DNA of 64,000 bases from Piscicola geometra. Lineage: Eukaryota; Annelida; Clitellata; Hirudinida; Piscicolidae. The notes under the pieces were generated by a model. It searched no databases and was not told the DNA's origin. It was given only the letters and a program-made list of their open reading frames with translations. Positions within the stretch are counted from its first letter, which is position 1. Each line of letters opens with the position of its first letter. The stretch is taken from positions 1,933,234 through 1,997,233 of the forward strand of contig OX030955.1 of assembly GCA_943735955.1 (NCBI GenBank), in the 5' to 3' direction. Shown one piece after another: positions 26,911-59,563 of the stretch. Position numbers and translations under genes: made by a program.

Positions 26911-28590
26911 GGCTAGTCTAAGTTGGAAAGAGATTAATTTATCTGAGTGTTCATTAGTTTGTTTGAGTGTAGAGTGGTTTCATTAGTTTTATTCTGCTCT
27001 AATGATTTTGGGATTAAAAAACAAATTTTGTGTGTGCTCACAAACCCATGGAAGATTCGTATGGGAAGCCACTTCATAAAAACATGCTATAAAACTTTGT
27101 GTATTTTAAAATAAATATGATTAAATAACAATTTTTATCATAAATATTGTTATACAATTATACAATTACTTTAACAATTCTCTCTGACAAAGCTTCATCC
27201 AAGCATATAATTAAATGAAAATAGGCTTCGAGTATCCTGGTGTTCTCTTCATAATTCCAAGTCTGCAATTGTTAAGCTTCACCCCAACAAAAATGTTTCT
27301 TTGGAAATAATTTTGTGCAAGATTGACCCAAATAGAACACTGACAAAATTCCATTAAAATATATTGAATAGCGTTAACCTCCTATTTTGCAATATTATTT
27401 TAGAACACCTTGTTTAAATGACCACTCAAGCAAAAGAGTTTAAAAAGTATTTTTTTAAAATCTTCTTTGTAATAAAAGTTGTGGCTGGAAATAACACAAA
27501 GTGGTCTAATGAGTCCATTATCTCTAAATGGGAAAGCTTTAAAGCGGAATTACTTTCGAAACGATCTTCATCTTCAACTGAAAGGAATTATTCAAATAAA
27601 TAAATCTTTTTGAATACCAATAAGTAATTTTCAAACTTCTCTATTTAAACATCGATGCCGGAGCAACATTCGACGTTTTGAAGATGAATAAGAAAATTAA
27701 ATTAAAATTAAAAACGTATTGTTTTCTAATTTGAAGTGAATCTAAGATTTACAGCATACATTTATGCGACAAACGTCTTTAAAAAAGCTACAAATATTAT
27801 TTCCTAATTTATTGGTTCAACGTGCCTTTTCAAGTTTTTTTCTAAACTCTAAAATGATAATGTATGCTGTGAAGTTTGATTTCACTAAGAATTATAAAAC
27901 AATACGCGAAATTATAGATTTTAAGAAATCTCTTTTGGCATATCTAGCAATACGAAAACATTAAAAATAATTGCAAATATTCAGTAGCTTTTCATCCCAC
28001 CCTAAACTGGAAGAGCAATTCAAAGGTGACTCTAAAGAGACCGTCAATATTTATATGGTCTTGTTATTTAATCAACTTGCTTTAAGTGCTTGTTTTGTGG
28101 TCTTCGCTATGCCACTGAATGTGTTGACATTGAAAGTATTTACACTGTTGTTCTAAACATTCTGAAAACCTCTCAACAATTTATATAAACAACCAAGACT
28201 TTCATGTTTCTTAAAAAGTTATTTCACACAAAAGATAAGAACGCTGAACCTGTTTAACATATTATAGACCGTGCAGTGTCTTCAGTTTCTGAATATAGGA
28301 AGTGAAGAAGAAACTCCGCTGCATTAAACTGCTTGAGTGAAGCAAGTGTCAATTGCTTCTCGGTGCAATCGAATGACAGCCTTTGTGCTCCTGCCTTGCG
28401 CTCAATTGATTGTCGGATGTCTCGCAGCTTTCGAGATTAACTTCAGACAGCATCTCGAAGATGCTCGCATTTAGTTTATTTTTGGATGTGACAGTGCAAA
28501 TGTTTCATTTTGATAACTTCTTTTGAGGTCTAGTAGCTCCTCGCTGATGAACGCTCGGACAAATTAATCTCTTTCCAACTTAGACTAGCC
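26911..28590. repeat. Inverted repeat pair 1.6 kb apart, possible decayed transposon
   Basis: Positions 26911-26957 are the reverse complement of 28544-28590. The first 30 bp are identical and there are 4 mismatches in 47, all transitions. The interval between (27,100-28,540) has two short plus-strand frames (27,418-27,603 and 27,764-27,964) rich in K, F and S, without a recognised domain. Confidence 0.6.
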
Positions 28591-31128
28591 CTCACCGTTT
28601 AGGAGTTGGTTATTCAAAAAAATCAGAATAACTATTCTGTTAAATTCAGTTTTTTATTCGATGCTCGCTTCAATTCTTTTTTGTTGCACAGAATAAAACG
28701 GAAAAAATCGTTAAAAAATAAAAAACTAGAAACTAAATATCTTAGTCAAAAGACATGTTAACAAATAGGTTTTTAGATCGCTCCGAATGATAAGAAAAAA
28801 ATGTTGTCTTAGGTTCATTGGTTTTTACATACACTTTGATTTTAAAAAATTTGAAACTTATCTTTATTTTCGGGGGGGGGGGGATGATGCTTAAATGATG
28901 CCCTACCACACTAAACTGGGCTTCTGCAATGTCATGAACAAGATTATGTGGCTGGTGGAAGCGGATTGAAGATACACCAGTTTTTTGTAAATTCTTTTCA
29001 AAGTGCAAATATTTAATCTATTATTTTTTATAAACAACTGCAAAACCTTGACTTTTCACATGTTTTTTTGCTTTGTTGTTGAAATTTTAAATTTGTTTGA
29101 ATTCTTCAAAATTTGAAATTTTAAAGACCATTACTTGAGTTTAAGAGCAAGCTATGTGCAATAATTTATGAAATTTTGAAAAATCATTTTTATAGGAAAA
29201 ATTGTTTGATGGTTCTTTGAAGTTTGCCCACTCTGTGGGCCTGCAACTTGAAAAATATTAAAGCTCATCTTTAAAGAAAAACTACTTTTTTCAATGCGTG
29301 CTTTTTACTTAAAAGTTAATGAACTAAATATGATATACATAATAGATACCTATGTTTATGAGCAATACATGTTTAAAAAAATAATTATTCAAAAACATAA
29401 ATTTATTGTTTTGAAGTGCGTTTTTGATCAAAAACATTGTAAGATTTGATTCTCAATTGAGAATGTAAAAATATTTGCTTTAAACAATGGGCGTAAAAGA
29501 AATTTGTAACAAAGTGAAACTAAAATACACTAAAAAGCAAAAAACGTACACCAAAATATCACATTTTGACCTTTACATTCAGTCTCAACCGCTATTTTTT
29601 ATCTTTTCATTTCTGTACAATAAGACATTTAAGATAGGACATAAACGATAATAAAAAATAAATATTTTAAGTATACTAATAATAAACAAAAAGCACATAA
29701 AATAAACTTAAGATGAACGTATATCCCGAATAAAATGCAATCGAGGAGGAGGAGGAAGAAGAGGAGGAGGAGATGATGGGCGATAGATACTTGAGGAGGC
29801 AGTCAAGTGGCAAAGGTGCATTCAGACGAACAATGACAGGCACCATAACGTCCGTCTGGTGATCCTGATGGCGAAAAGGAAAAGAAAGAAAGAATTGAAG
29901 AATTGGAATAATAAATCGAAGGAAGTGTGAGAAGAGAGTGGAATAAATTCGGAAGCAGAAAAGGAAGATGAACGACCGCATTTGGTGTTGAGAAATCGAA
30001 GAGAGTCCACTAATGCTGTTCCATCGTCAGTCATCTGCCCCCTCTTTCTTCACAATATTCATTGTTATAAATGGCTCATTAAGGCATTCTGGTACGTGTC
30101 CTTGCAGCAAAGCACTTCATGGGTGGCCCTGGTTATTCGTCACAAAATCACTCATTCACGCCTAATTGCCAGTCTCGTTATCATGAAGTATTCTTGCACA
30201 CCGACTCATAGTTTCGCCTCTTGGCACCTTTAGCTGTGAGTGTGGCAAGTTTGTGTTGGAGAAAAATCTATTTTAAGATGCTAAAGTGAAAAGAGCGTAA
30301 AAATTTAACAGTCTTCAAGTCAGAAAAGCATTTAGTCCTGAACAAACTAGAGTTGAAGCTTCAATTGTTTCGGCCAATTAATTTCAACCTCTTTTAAATA
30401 AAAATTTCAGATTTTAATAACGGAATAAAAGTATTTTTGGCCAAATAATTCATATGAGGGTGTTCAAAAAAGGAATGTAATAACCGAGTTTTTATTTAAA
30501 GTGCGAATAAAGGCGTTTAAATGGATGTCAAACTGACAATGCTCCATTAAAAAGTATTTGCTGACAATATAGCATTTTAGGAACAAAAATTATTTCTAAA
30601 TACTCTTTATAAATTATTTAAATTTTCTTTCATTTATTCTAATTATATAATCTGATGATTATTCGATTAAGACGGTTGCATATTTTTTATTGCCTGGCGG
30701 GCTGCTCTTTATGCATAAAGTTATCAAAATCTTCTCAAATATGCATATTCATATATTTAATTTTCAGTGTAATTCAATTTTTCACTCTTTAAAAAACTCT
30801 TTTAGGTGAATTACGTTGTTTCCAAAGGCCTTAGAGTCCATGAATAATGCATAATTAATTTATTTTTTGGTGCATCTATTGAAGTTATGTATCATTTAAA
30901 AAGGTTATTTAAATAAAAACTTTTTTTCCTTACATATAGTTTTTTTAAATAAATAATACTTCCAATGGTTTGCCTAAAAGTTAATATGCAAAACATGAAA
31001 AAATATATGAATATGAGGTGAATCCATTGAATACTCGCCACCACTTAATTAACGTTTTATCTTCACAAAAATACTTCTCCTGATTTGATCTACTTGATAA
31101 ACAAACCAATCGTCTTCTCTAAAACACG
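28591..31128. other. AT-rich intergenic DNA upstream of the precursor gene
   Basis: Mostly A/T-rich. A gag/gaa trinucleotide stretch lies at 29,735-29,775. The probable promoter of the 31,129 gene falls at the right end, but I see no clear TATA box. Confidence 0.5.
29676..29864 (-). CDS. Weak candidate terminal exon on the minus strand
   Basis: A long pyrimidine tract and cag (29,865-29,866 on this strand) precede a frame reading DHQTDVMVPVIVRLNAPLPL, DCLLKYLSP, Ser(10), then a hydrophobic tail and stop. The Ser run is a tcc microsatellite. No upstream exon was found and no family is recognised. The opposite strand is also open (MMGDRYLRRQSSGKGAFRR), so strand choice is uncertain. Confidence 0.2.
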   Translation of the reverse strand, partial: DHQTDVMVPVIVRLNAPLPLDCLLKYLSPIISSSSSSSSSSIAFYSGYTFILSLFYVLFVYY

Positions 31129-31596
31129 ATGCACACCACGACAGACATGACGACGAAGTTGATGATATTGTTGGCGGTGCTTGCGACAGTCGCCAGCAAG
31201 ATCACAACAGAGGGCAGCTACTGGCCCCAAGACGACGATTCATCCATCGAGGGAGGGAGACAATGGCAGGAGTACGTCGACGACGAGGCCAAGGAGAGTT
31301 CTCTCACGTCCGACCCGTTCAAGCTGCCAGCAGCACCAGTGTACGAAGAGGCAGACAGCGAGAAGACAGGCACTTCGTCTACGAGTCTCGCTGAAGTGAG
31401 AAAGAGACGCTTCAACATGAGAAGCGCTGCAGGCTTCCTCAGGACCGACATGGGCAAGCGTTACACCGAGTTACGTTCCGATATGGGCAAGCGTTACTCT
31501 GAACTGCGGTCGGACATGGGTAAGCGGTCGAAGGAGGTGAGGAGGATGATGAGGGCGATGATGAAGCCTTCGATGCTGAGAAGTGACCTCGGCTGA
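31129..31596 (+). CDS. Putative neuropeptide precursor with LR(S/T)D(M/L)-amide units
   Basis: A single open frame of 155 aa. Residues 7-23 (MTTKLMILLAVLATVAS) form a signal peptide; Met7 may be the true start. An acidic spacer (about 24-90) leads to the RKRR site at 91-94. Then come FNMRSAAGFLRTDM-GKR (95-111), YTELRSDM-GKR (112-122), YSELRSDM-GKR (123-133) and a final segment with RR at 138-139 ending PSMLRSDLG at the stop. G before KR, or at the C-terminus, is the amidation signal used by PAM, and KR/RR are prohormone convertase sites. The predicted products share LR(S/T)D(M/L)-NH2. It would act as a secreted signal through a receptor that cannot be named here. I do not recognise the family. 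The higher GC and intact frame within AT-rich DNA support a real gene. A 5' UTR intron cannot be excluded. Confidence 0.85.
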   Translation: MHTTTDMTTKLMILLAVLATVASKITTEGSYWPQDDDSSIEGGRQWQEYVDDEAKESSLTSDPFKLPAAPVYEEADSEKTGTSSTSLAEVRKRRFNMRSAAGFLRTDMGKRYTELRSDMGKRYSELRSDMGKRSKEVRRMMRAMMKPSMLRSDLG

Positions 31597-31599
31597 TGG

Positions 31600-31682
31600 A
31601 TGGTGGTGAAGGATGGTGCTGAAGGATGATGCTGAAGGGTGGTGGTGAAGGATGGTGGTGAAGGATGATGCTGTGTGGTTGA
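31600..31682 (+). repeat. ggatggtg(g/c)tgaa minisatellite in the precursor 3' UTR
   Basis: About six copies of a 12-15 bp unit, alternating ggatggtggtgaa and ggatgatgctgaa, start 4 bp after the stop codon. Confidence 0.85.
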
Positions 31683-31978
31683 AAGGCATTGTGAGTTGGA
31701 GAGTTTGTGGGTGGAGTGAGTGTGGTTCGACGGTTGCAAAGCGGTGTGTAATGGAACGATGTTTGAAATGGATGTGTTTGGAGTTGAAGGGAGGAAGGAA
31801 GGGTAAGTAAACACAAGAAATACATTGCTGACATTATAAGGGATTGCTTCAAGGTTCGCCTATTTCTTAATTGAACTTTGATCTGACGAGTGCAAAGCTT
31901 GATGAGTGATTGGAGTTAATACACAAGTTCAATCCCACCAGCTCAACATTCGACAGAGAACAACTTGTGTTCTGTTTT

Positions 31979-31984
31979 ATTAAA
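31979..31984 (+). promoter_or_regulatory. Candidate polyadenylation signal ATTAAA for the precursor gene
   Basis: ATTAAA lies 380 bp after the stop codon and is the first good match downstream. Confidence 0.4.
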
Positions 31985-32532
31985 TACACAAATTGTACTC
32001 ACGACTGTACGCACATGTACACGATTATACAACTGGGTATATAGATATATGTTTCTATGCGTGTTTTTTTGTTGTCTCAATCAGTAATTTATATATAATG
32101 GCACAATCATACGACACGTCAGTTCAACACAAATAGGAAATTGAAGGGTTAAACCACTAAAAACGTCTGCAGAACAAGTATATAATAAGATGCCAGAAAA
32201 CAAAGAAAAACACTGACAAAATTGTGGTTAGCTGTGTGGTGGTGGAAGGAGGAGGGAGAGGGATGTCAATGCATTTAAGATGATGTCAAGAAGACGGGAT
32301 GAATGGCAAAGAGAATTCAAGAAATTCACCATTCAGTGCATGTGAAATTTGAATGCGTAGATGAATGAGCTAACGAATCGTTGCATGAGTGGCTCAACAA
32401 CAAAAAAGATGAAATTTGAGATATATTATAAGTAAAATGGTGGAGGAAACATAATAGTATGTGTGTGTGCAATTCCAGTATGCGGTGAGTCGAACGGAGT
32501 TTCATTCTCTGTGTGCTACCTTGAAATGTATT

Positions 32533-32582
32533 AGTTATACAGTATACTATGCTGTATACTATACAGTATACTTATACTGTAA
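32533..32582. repeat. Palindromic TATACAGTATA cluster
   Basis: Alternating direct and inverted copies of tatacagtata and its variants in 50 bp can form a cruciform. The same core recurs in the larger array at 43,188-43,328. Confidence 0.75.
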
Positions 32583-33121
32583 AACGTTTACAAGCCTTAA
32601 ACTGTACAACTACAACTACAACGACATAAACTCCATGGCAACCACACTGTCGCCACCACCAATGTCAAGGGCCACAAACGACTTCGAGGCTCAGCGTCAA
32701 TTGAGACAAAGTTTCCATTTATGACATGATTAATTAAAAAATAAAATAAATACAATTGGACATGATTAATGAGTATAAATATACAGAAGTAAATAAAGAA
32801 TACAATTTAATAACTAAATTCGAATATTACAAAAGCATGATCACTCTTCATTAAATGCTTCCTAAATTTAGGAAACAAATTGTAGAGTGTCATAATTAGA
32901 CGCGACAGCGCAACTGGGACACCGGCATTGCAAACTACGCTACTCGACGATCACGACGGCTTGGCGATGCCACTAACCACACGAACGCATGCTGTCAGCA
33001 CCACCAAGCGATTACATCCATGTTTCATCCGCCTTTTAGAGCGGGAATTTAAATCAATTAACTTAAGAAATAAATTGAATTAATATTTTAATGACGATTT
33101 ACATATTTATAATTAATAAAG
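32583..33121. other. Intergenic DNA, nothing firmly supported
   Basis: A short plus-strand frame ends at 32,724 (MATTLSPPPMSRATNDFEAQ), with no splice partners. Remaining bases are AT-rich. Confidence 0.4.
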
Positions 33122-33394
33122 TTAGTACCATAAAGGATTAGTGTGCTTATTGACATCATCATCATCTTCATCCTCATCATCATCGTCCACATCCTCACCA
33201 TCCACATCATCATCCTCATCATCATCATCCTCATCCCCATAATCATCATCATCATCATCGGGCGTGCGTAGATAAGAGGTCAAGGGGCTTCTTTTTGGCG
33301 ACACGACGAGATAGGATGGCGCGCATTTGGAGGAATTCCTTTGGAGAGGCCTCAATGCAAGTTTGCGAAAGTTAAAGATCGCTGGACTGTTAGG
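33122..33394 (-). CDS. Weak candidate 3'-terminal exon with an Asp-rich tail
   Basis: A pyrimidine-rich acceptor (ending cctaacag on the minus strand) leads into a frame reading NFRKLALRPLQRNSSKCAPS, YLVVSPKRSPLTSYLRTP, then about 40 residues that are mostly D/E and a stop after HTNPLWY. The acidic tail is encoded by a gat/gac microsatellite, but the segment before it looks like ordinary protein with SP/TP sites. No upstream exon or family is recognised. Confidence 0.3.
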   Translation of the reverse strand, partial: PNSPAIFNFRKLALRPLQRNSSKCAPSYLVVSPKRSPLTSYLRTPDDDDDDYGDEDDDDEDDDVDGEDVDDDDEDEDDDDVNKHTNPLWY

Positions 33395-33417
33395 AAGTGT
33401 CGGTAAGATATTATTTG

Positions 33418-33419
<2 letters not shown>

Positions 33420-33489
<70 letters not shown>
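33420..33489. repeat. (GT)n microsatellite
   Basis: A 70-bp pure gt run. Confidence 0.97.
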
Positions 33490-33491
<2 letters not shown>

Positions 33492-34131
33492 CCATAGACG
33501 GAAGCTAACGACAGCTACTTTTTACAGTCTTATTGTCAGATGATCATCATATAACAGTGTTAGTGTAGGACCAATAAAACAAAAAAATTGAAATAATACA
33601 TTAGATTCTAATCAGTATTCTCATGCTGACTTTGAATACTGAATAAATTACGATGCAATTAAAAAAACTAATTACGATTCTTGGTAAAGAATTATTGAAT
33701 GCTTAATTAGTAATCATGAATATTCATTAAAGTTAACTTCAACAGTCATGTGTCAACTAAAAGTAAACTTCAAGTACTCATCCGCCATCTTTGAAACAAA
33801 CACGTAGGCACAGCCAAAGAAAGGAAGCATGACATTCTGATGAATAAATAAATTAATCGCCTTGAATCAAACGAATTTTGGGTTTGATAAAATAAATAGG
33901 ACAACAATTGAATGCTTGAATAGCATAAAGTTCATATGGACTCTGTGACGAAGAGTTCTTACAAGTGATTGTGCGACTAGTGGTTTCCAATAGTTACAAT
34001 ATCTTCAAGACTCCATTGCTTGTCAGTGCAGTGAAGATGTCCCACACACAAACAAACATTCATTCATTTACACAACCAAACATTCCTTCATATACACAAA
34101 CACAAACACACCCACAAACACTCCCACAAAC
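33490..34131. other. AT-rich intergenic DNA
   Basis: Nothing recognised. From about 34,040 the sequence grades into caaaca repeats. Confidence 0.5.
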
Positions 34132-35587
<1,456 letters not shown>

Positions 35588-35712
35588 AGAGAGAGATCCA
35601 GCGAAGGTATTCGGCATGCGACAGGCTCATGGAGGACATATGCTTCTGCAGGCAAGGCCAGAAGGGCACTGTGTGTGGTGGTTATTATTATTATTATTAT
35701 TACATACAATAT

Positions 35713-35727
35713 TTTATTATTTTTATT
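35713..35727 (-). promoter_or_regulatory. Candidate HDAC polyadenylation signals
   Basis: TTTATT on the plus strand (AATAAA on the minus strand) occurs at 35713-35718 and 35722-35727, about 110 bp after the HDAC stop. Confidence 0.5.
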
Positions 35728-35833
35728 ATATCTTTTTTTATATTATTTTTACCTTTACAATGAATCATAGTTATAATAAATAAATAAAAATAATAACTTG
35801 AGTAATCTAATCCTATGATCATTTTCCTACAAG

Positions 35834-55093
<19,260 letters not shown>

Positions 55094-56285
55094 AAAATAT
55101 TTTCCGGTATTTTCCCTTACTATTTTATAAGTTTTATATTAATTTGTTTATTTAATTTCAACTAAACCTAAATTTTTCTTCATTAAAAAATTATAGTCTT
55201 TAAATCGCAATTTAAAAGTAAACTATTCAAGTTTATCAAGGAATATTCTAGACAGTCAATCGAATTCTCCTATGTGTTTTGTTTTATCGCACCAGAAAAC
55301 GCATCGAATCAATGAATTTAGTTTATAAAGACGTTAATTATGATGAGGGACTTCAAAACATGTACTTCTAAAAATAGAAGCCCTAATCTTATAATAGCTT
55401 AGCTTGATGATGTAAGGCCAATCTTAGACAAGGATAATTGGAAGTCGATTAATAAAAACATATCATTCGTTTTTAAATTAATTATTTTAACATAAATTTA
55501 ATCAAAAAGTTACATTTTTATACATAAAGTTTAAATTAAATAATACATGTAGTATGTCAAAAAACTAGCAAAAAAGGTATACTATCAAAAATGTAAAGCG
55601 CTATAAACTTTAATGGAAACGGTAGTGTTGTAATGGTTAAGACGCCGACTCGTTAATCCAAACGTAAGGAGTTCGAGTCTTGCCATCATGGGCGACGATC
55701 CTGGGGGGGGTCATGGGGTCCAGAAAGCAAAAAAACATGAAAAGACGAATGTCTACTCATGTGAAAGCCTACGTCGACGTGCTAATGGCACAAAGATAGG
55801 GTGGAAAAAAAAGAACACACTTAGATGAGAATGCCAAATTTATATATATAATTTATACTTTCATAACTTAATTTCAACTGCCGAAATCCTAAAATTATAA
55901 TAAAATCGATAAAAATTATTTTTATTCTAGCTGTCTTATTTCTACCATAGCACTTTCAGGTCGAAACAATCAATCAAGAAGTAAAAACTGAGAAAAGTTT
56001 ATTTATGTTTTTTTTATTGTATAAACTTTCAATGGGAGTATTTAATGTTTTCCTAATTTAAGTACATGAAAATATGAGACCATGCTCTATTTTATTTTCA
56101 TTTTTAAAATTTAATAAGCTTATTACATCTTGAAAAAAAAATGTTTCTAAGACAATTTTTATATTATTTTTTAAATACATAATGTAAAAATTACTAGTTA
56201 CGCGCTTAAACAAAAAACAATAAATAGTCACAACACTGATACACTCAGTTTAGAACACAAATTAAACCTTCCGTTAGTTTCCAAA
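55094..56285. promoter_or_regulatory. Divergent intergenic region between HDAC and cyclin L
   Basis: The two ATGs lie 1.19 kb apart, head to head, so both promoters must lie here or in unseen 5' UTR exons. The region is AT-rich. No convincing TATA or initiator could be chosen. A SINE occupies the middle. Confidence 0.45.
55617..55815 (+). mobile_element. tRNA-derived SINE, about 200 bp
   Basis: The head (about 55,621-55,690) resembles a Leu/Ser-type tRNA: A-box region gtaatggttaagacgccgac, an actcgttaatcc stretch at the anticodon position, and B-box gttcgagtc. Pairing of the T and acceptor stems is too poor for a working tRNA. The body starts gggcgacgatcctggggg, a motif shared with repeats at 26,212-26,578 and 62,444-62,535, and the element ends near gtggaaaaaaaag. 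Confidence 0.7.
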
Positions 56286-59203
56286 ATGGCTGCTATGAAC
56301 AATGCATCGGTAGCCCATAAAAAACTCGAAAGGGATTTCAGTAAAGTGATAATTGGTTTGGATAATATAACATTACCAAAAGGTAAACTTTATCCAACTC
56401 CATCGATGTCAGATGATCTCACTTATGAACAAGAACGGGACCTACGCATTTATGGCTGTGAACTTATTCAAACGTCGGGAAACTTACTACAACTACCTCA
56501 GGTTTTGTATATTTTCAATCTGAATAATGTTTCGGTGAAAATTTATTGTCATTTATCGATTTTATGACCTAGCAAGTTCTTTATACTAAATTTTTATTTA
56601 ATGTTTTGATTTTATTAACTTTCACTAATTCCTAATTTTGGTTTCACAATTTTTAATTATTCATGGACTAAATATAATCAAGTAATAATCCAAATTAATT
56701 TTAGTGATTTATCATGTAGATATGATAAGAGTAATTTATTTTTAAATCAGGTTGCAATGGCGACAGGACAGGTTTTGTTTCAAAGGTTTTATTACTGCAA
56801 GTCTTTCGTCAAGCACAATGTCGAGGTAAGAGTTTTACCCTTCTTTTGGTCCAATTAAAATAGATATTTTAATATACCTTTTTTAATTTTCAAAAATAAT
56901 TTTATGATTATCAATAAAACCTACTATAAAAGCTTTTCATCATTCAACAAGTAGTAAAGAGGCTGACAATCTTTTCAGATTGTGTCGATGGCGTGCATAA
57001 ATTTAGCATCAAAAATTGAAGAAGCTCCAAGGAGGGTTCGTGATGTAATCAATGTATACCACCACATGAAGCAGATCAGGAACAATAAGTAAACATCCTA
57101 ATTACATATTTGTATATTTATTTGATAATATTTATATGGCTTAAATTATAAAATTAGTATAAACAATTATAATAATGTGTTATTTTTTTTATTACATACC
57201 TGTTTTCAAATATATAATAATGATTATGCTTTTTATTTCAATCAAAAAAGGAATGCTTCAAATTTGTGTAAGCATTTTAAAATTTCATCTGAAACTCATT
57301 AATTCTTATGATATTACCGTTTATATTCATCGATTTGCTCCTCCCACAGACCTATCATTCCCTTGTCCCTCGACGAGAATTATAGTAATCTAAAGAAGCA
57401 AGTAATCAACTCTGAACGTAGGATTTTAAAGGAGCTAGGCTTTTGCGTGCACGTCAAGCATCCACATAAAGTGAGTGCACTACATGTTTGCATCAGCACT
57501 GCATCACCGTGCCTACATCCACCAAACCTCCTTTCATTATGCAGTCACAACAGGCCCTCTGGTCGCCTCGCAAGACCTTCGCCTGTCTGCTTCTCAAACC
57601 CTATTCCATCATATTTATTATATTATATTCTTAATTGTATGTAATGTCAGTATATTAATTTTTCAGAATATCAATATAATAGTTTAGTATATTATTAATA
57701 TATACTGTCATATTAATTATATTAAATATCAATATATTAATTTTGTATAATAATAATATATCATAATTTTAAATACTTTTACCTATTCAAAAAGCATTGG
57801 TGGTAGTAATTTGAAAGATATGAATAGTATTGTATCATCACACACCTCAACCACACGCGTGCAGATGATAGTGATGTACCTCCAAGTGCTCAATTGTGAG
57901 CACAACCAGGCGCTCGTGCAGTACGCATGGTAAGCACTTACGTTCCATTCATCGTGCACCAATCCTCTCCGCCATACGACCACCTTTACTCATCTGCCTT
58001 TTAAACAATGTCTTTGGAGGCGTACAATTTAAAGTTTAGATAAAGGCGTAATAAGATTTTTTCGTTATAGCATTTGACTTTTTTCTCTTTCAGTCCATCC
58101 AAGAAGCCTAATTTAATTGGCGCTTTTTTTTCGAACGTCTGGTGGTCGTATGTCGGAGTGTGGGTGCCTCTGTTTGACCTATATATACTTGACCTTCATC
58201 CTGAGGGTAGTGACTACCCACTACAATAATATAATTTTTGTCAGTGGCATCTTTTTTATTACGCCTTCATGCATTTTGCAATTAGGAAAAAGTGAACTTT
58301 TTAAATAACTCATGAAGGTATTTTTTCTCTAGATTTCGATATATTCAAAGTTTTTTCGTATTTTTCACCAAAATTCTCAAAAATATGCGCTGAATAAATT
58401 CGTAAATGGCGTTTGCCGAATCTTTCTTCTTGATAACATGCATGCATGGCATGATGAATGCATTAGAGTAGCTTGAATGCCACTACCACATTATAATAAC
58501 CACTCATCGTTTGCCTGCCAGCGCAGGTTGTAGAATGAATGCGTTAACTCCATTAGCACTCTAGAAGAGCCCCTCCCCCTGTCTCCCACCTCCACTTCCG
58601 CCACCACCACCCTCTCCCCGGGCGGCCACTCACTCCATCCCGCCCGCCCCATAGTGGCTGTGTTGGTGATGCTTGTTGATGGTGTGGTTACGGTTGTTGG
58701 TACTGATCATGTGATACTGTGATCGTCCTTGATTGATCAAGGCCATGGTGACTTTGATTAAGTATTGTATAATTAATTGAAATTTCTCATAATTAATATA
58801 ATATAAATAATTCTAATCATAATTAGCATATATTTATACATCAAATGCATGAAAGTACTACCTAGATTGATAAATGACCCTTCAACGATGACACATCACT
58901 AGATGACGCCTTATTGGCTGACTCGACCACTTGTCTATAGACGTGGAGGACATACGGACATTCAAGCTATAATTGTCCTTAATTGTCTGCTCCTAGTTAA
59001 TTAATTACCATTGATTGATTTTCTTAATCATAATCTTAATAATAGACAGATGTTCTATTTAGCGGTCACACGCGCCCACCATGGACATTTATAGGACGTT
59101 TACGTTGTCGTTTTGATTTTTTCGATGTTTCGGACTGCAGGTACTTGCTTACCCTTGGGATTGGTCACTTCTATTGCTACTCCTTCTTGCTGTTATATCA
59201 TCA

Positions 59204-59244
<41 letters not shown>

Positions 59245-59480
59245 TTAGGACAACTAGTACCATTACTACTACTACTACTAGGACAACTACTACCACTACT
59301 ACTAGTATAACTAGAGCATTATGCAAACGCAACGACCCCTAGCATGGCAGCCACCGCCTCCCACACAGGAACCTCATGAACGACAGCTTCCGCACCAACG
59401 TCTTCACCCGCTTCCATCCCGAGGTCATCGCCTGCGCCTGCATCTACCTTGCTGCTCGAGAACTCAAGGTTGTGTGCTTG

Positions 59481-59563
<83 letters not shown>

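Noticed and set aside
27418..27964. Two plus-strand frames considered as transposase of the inverted-repeat element
   Set aside because: No DDE or hAT motif could be seen. Kept only as unassigned content of the element.
32461..32724. Plus-strand frame ending MATTLSPPPMSRATNDFEAQ...
   Set aside because: No splice partner, and no homology that I recognise. The upstream part is a palindromic repeat.
55621..55690. Functional tRNA gene
   Set aside because: A and B boxes are visible but the T stem and acceptor stem do not pair well, and the sequence continues into a SINE body.
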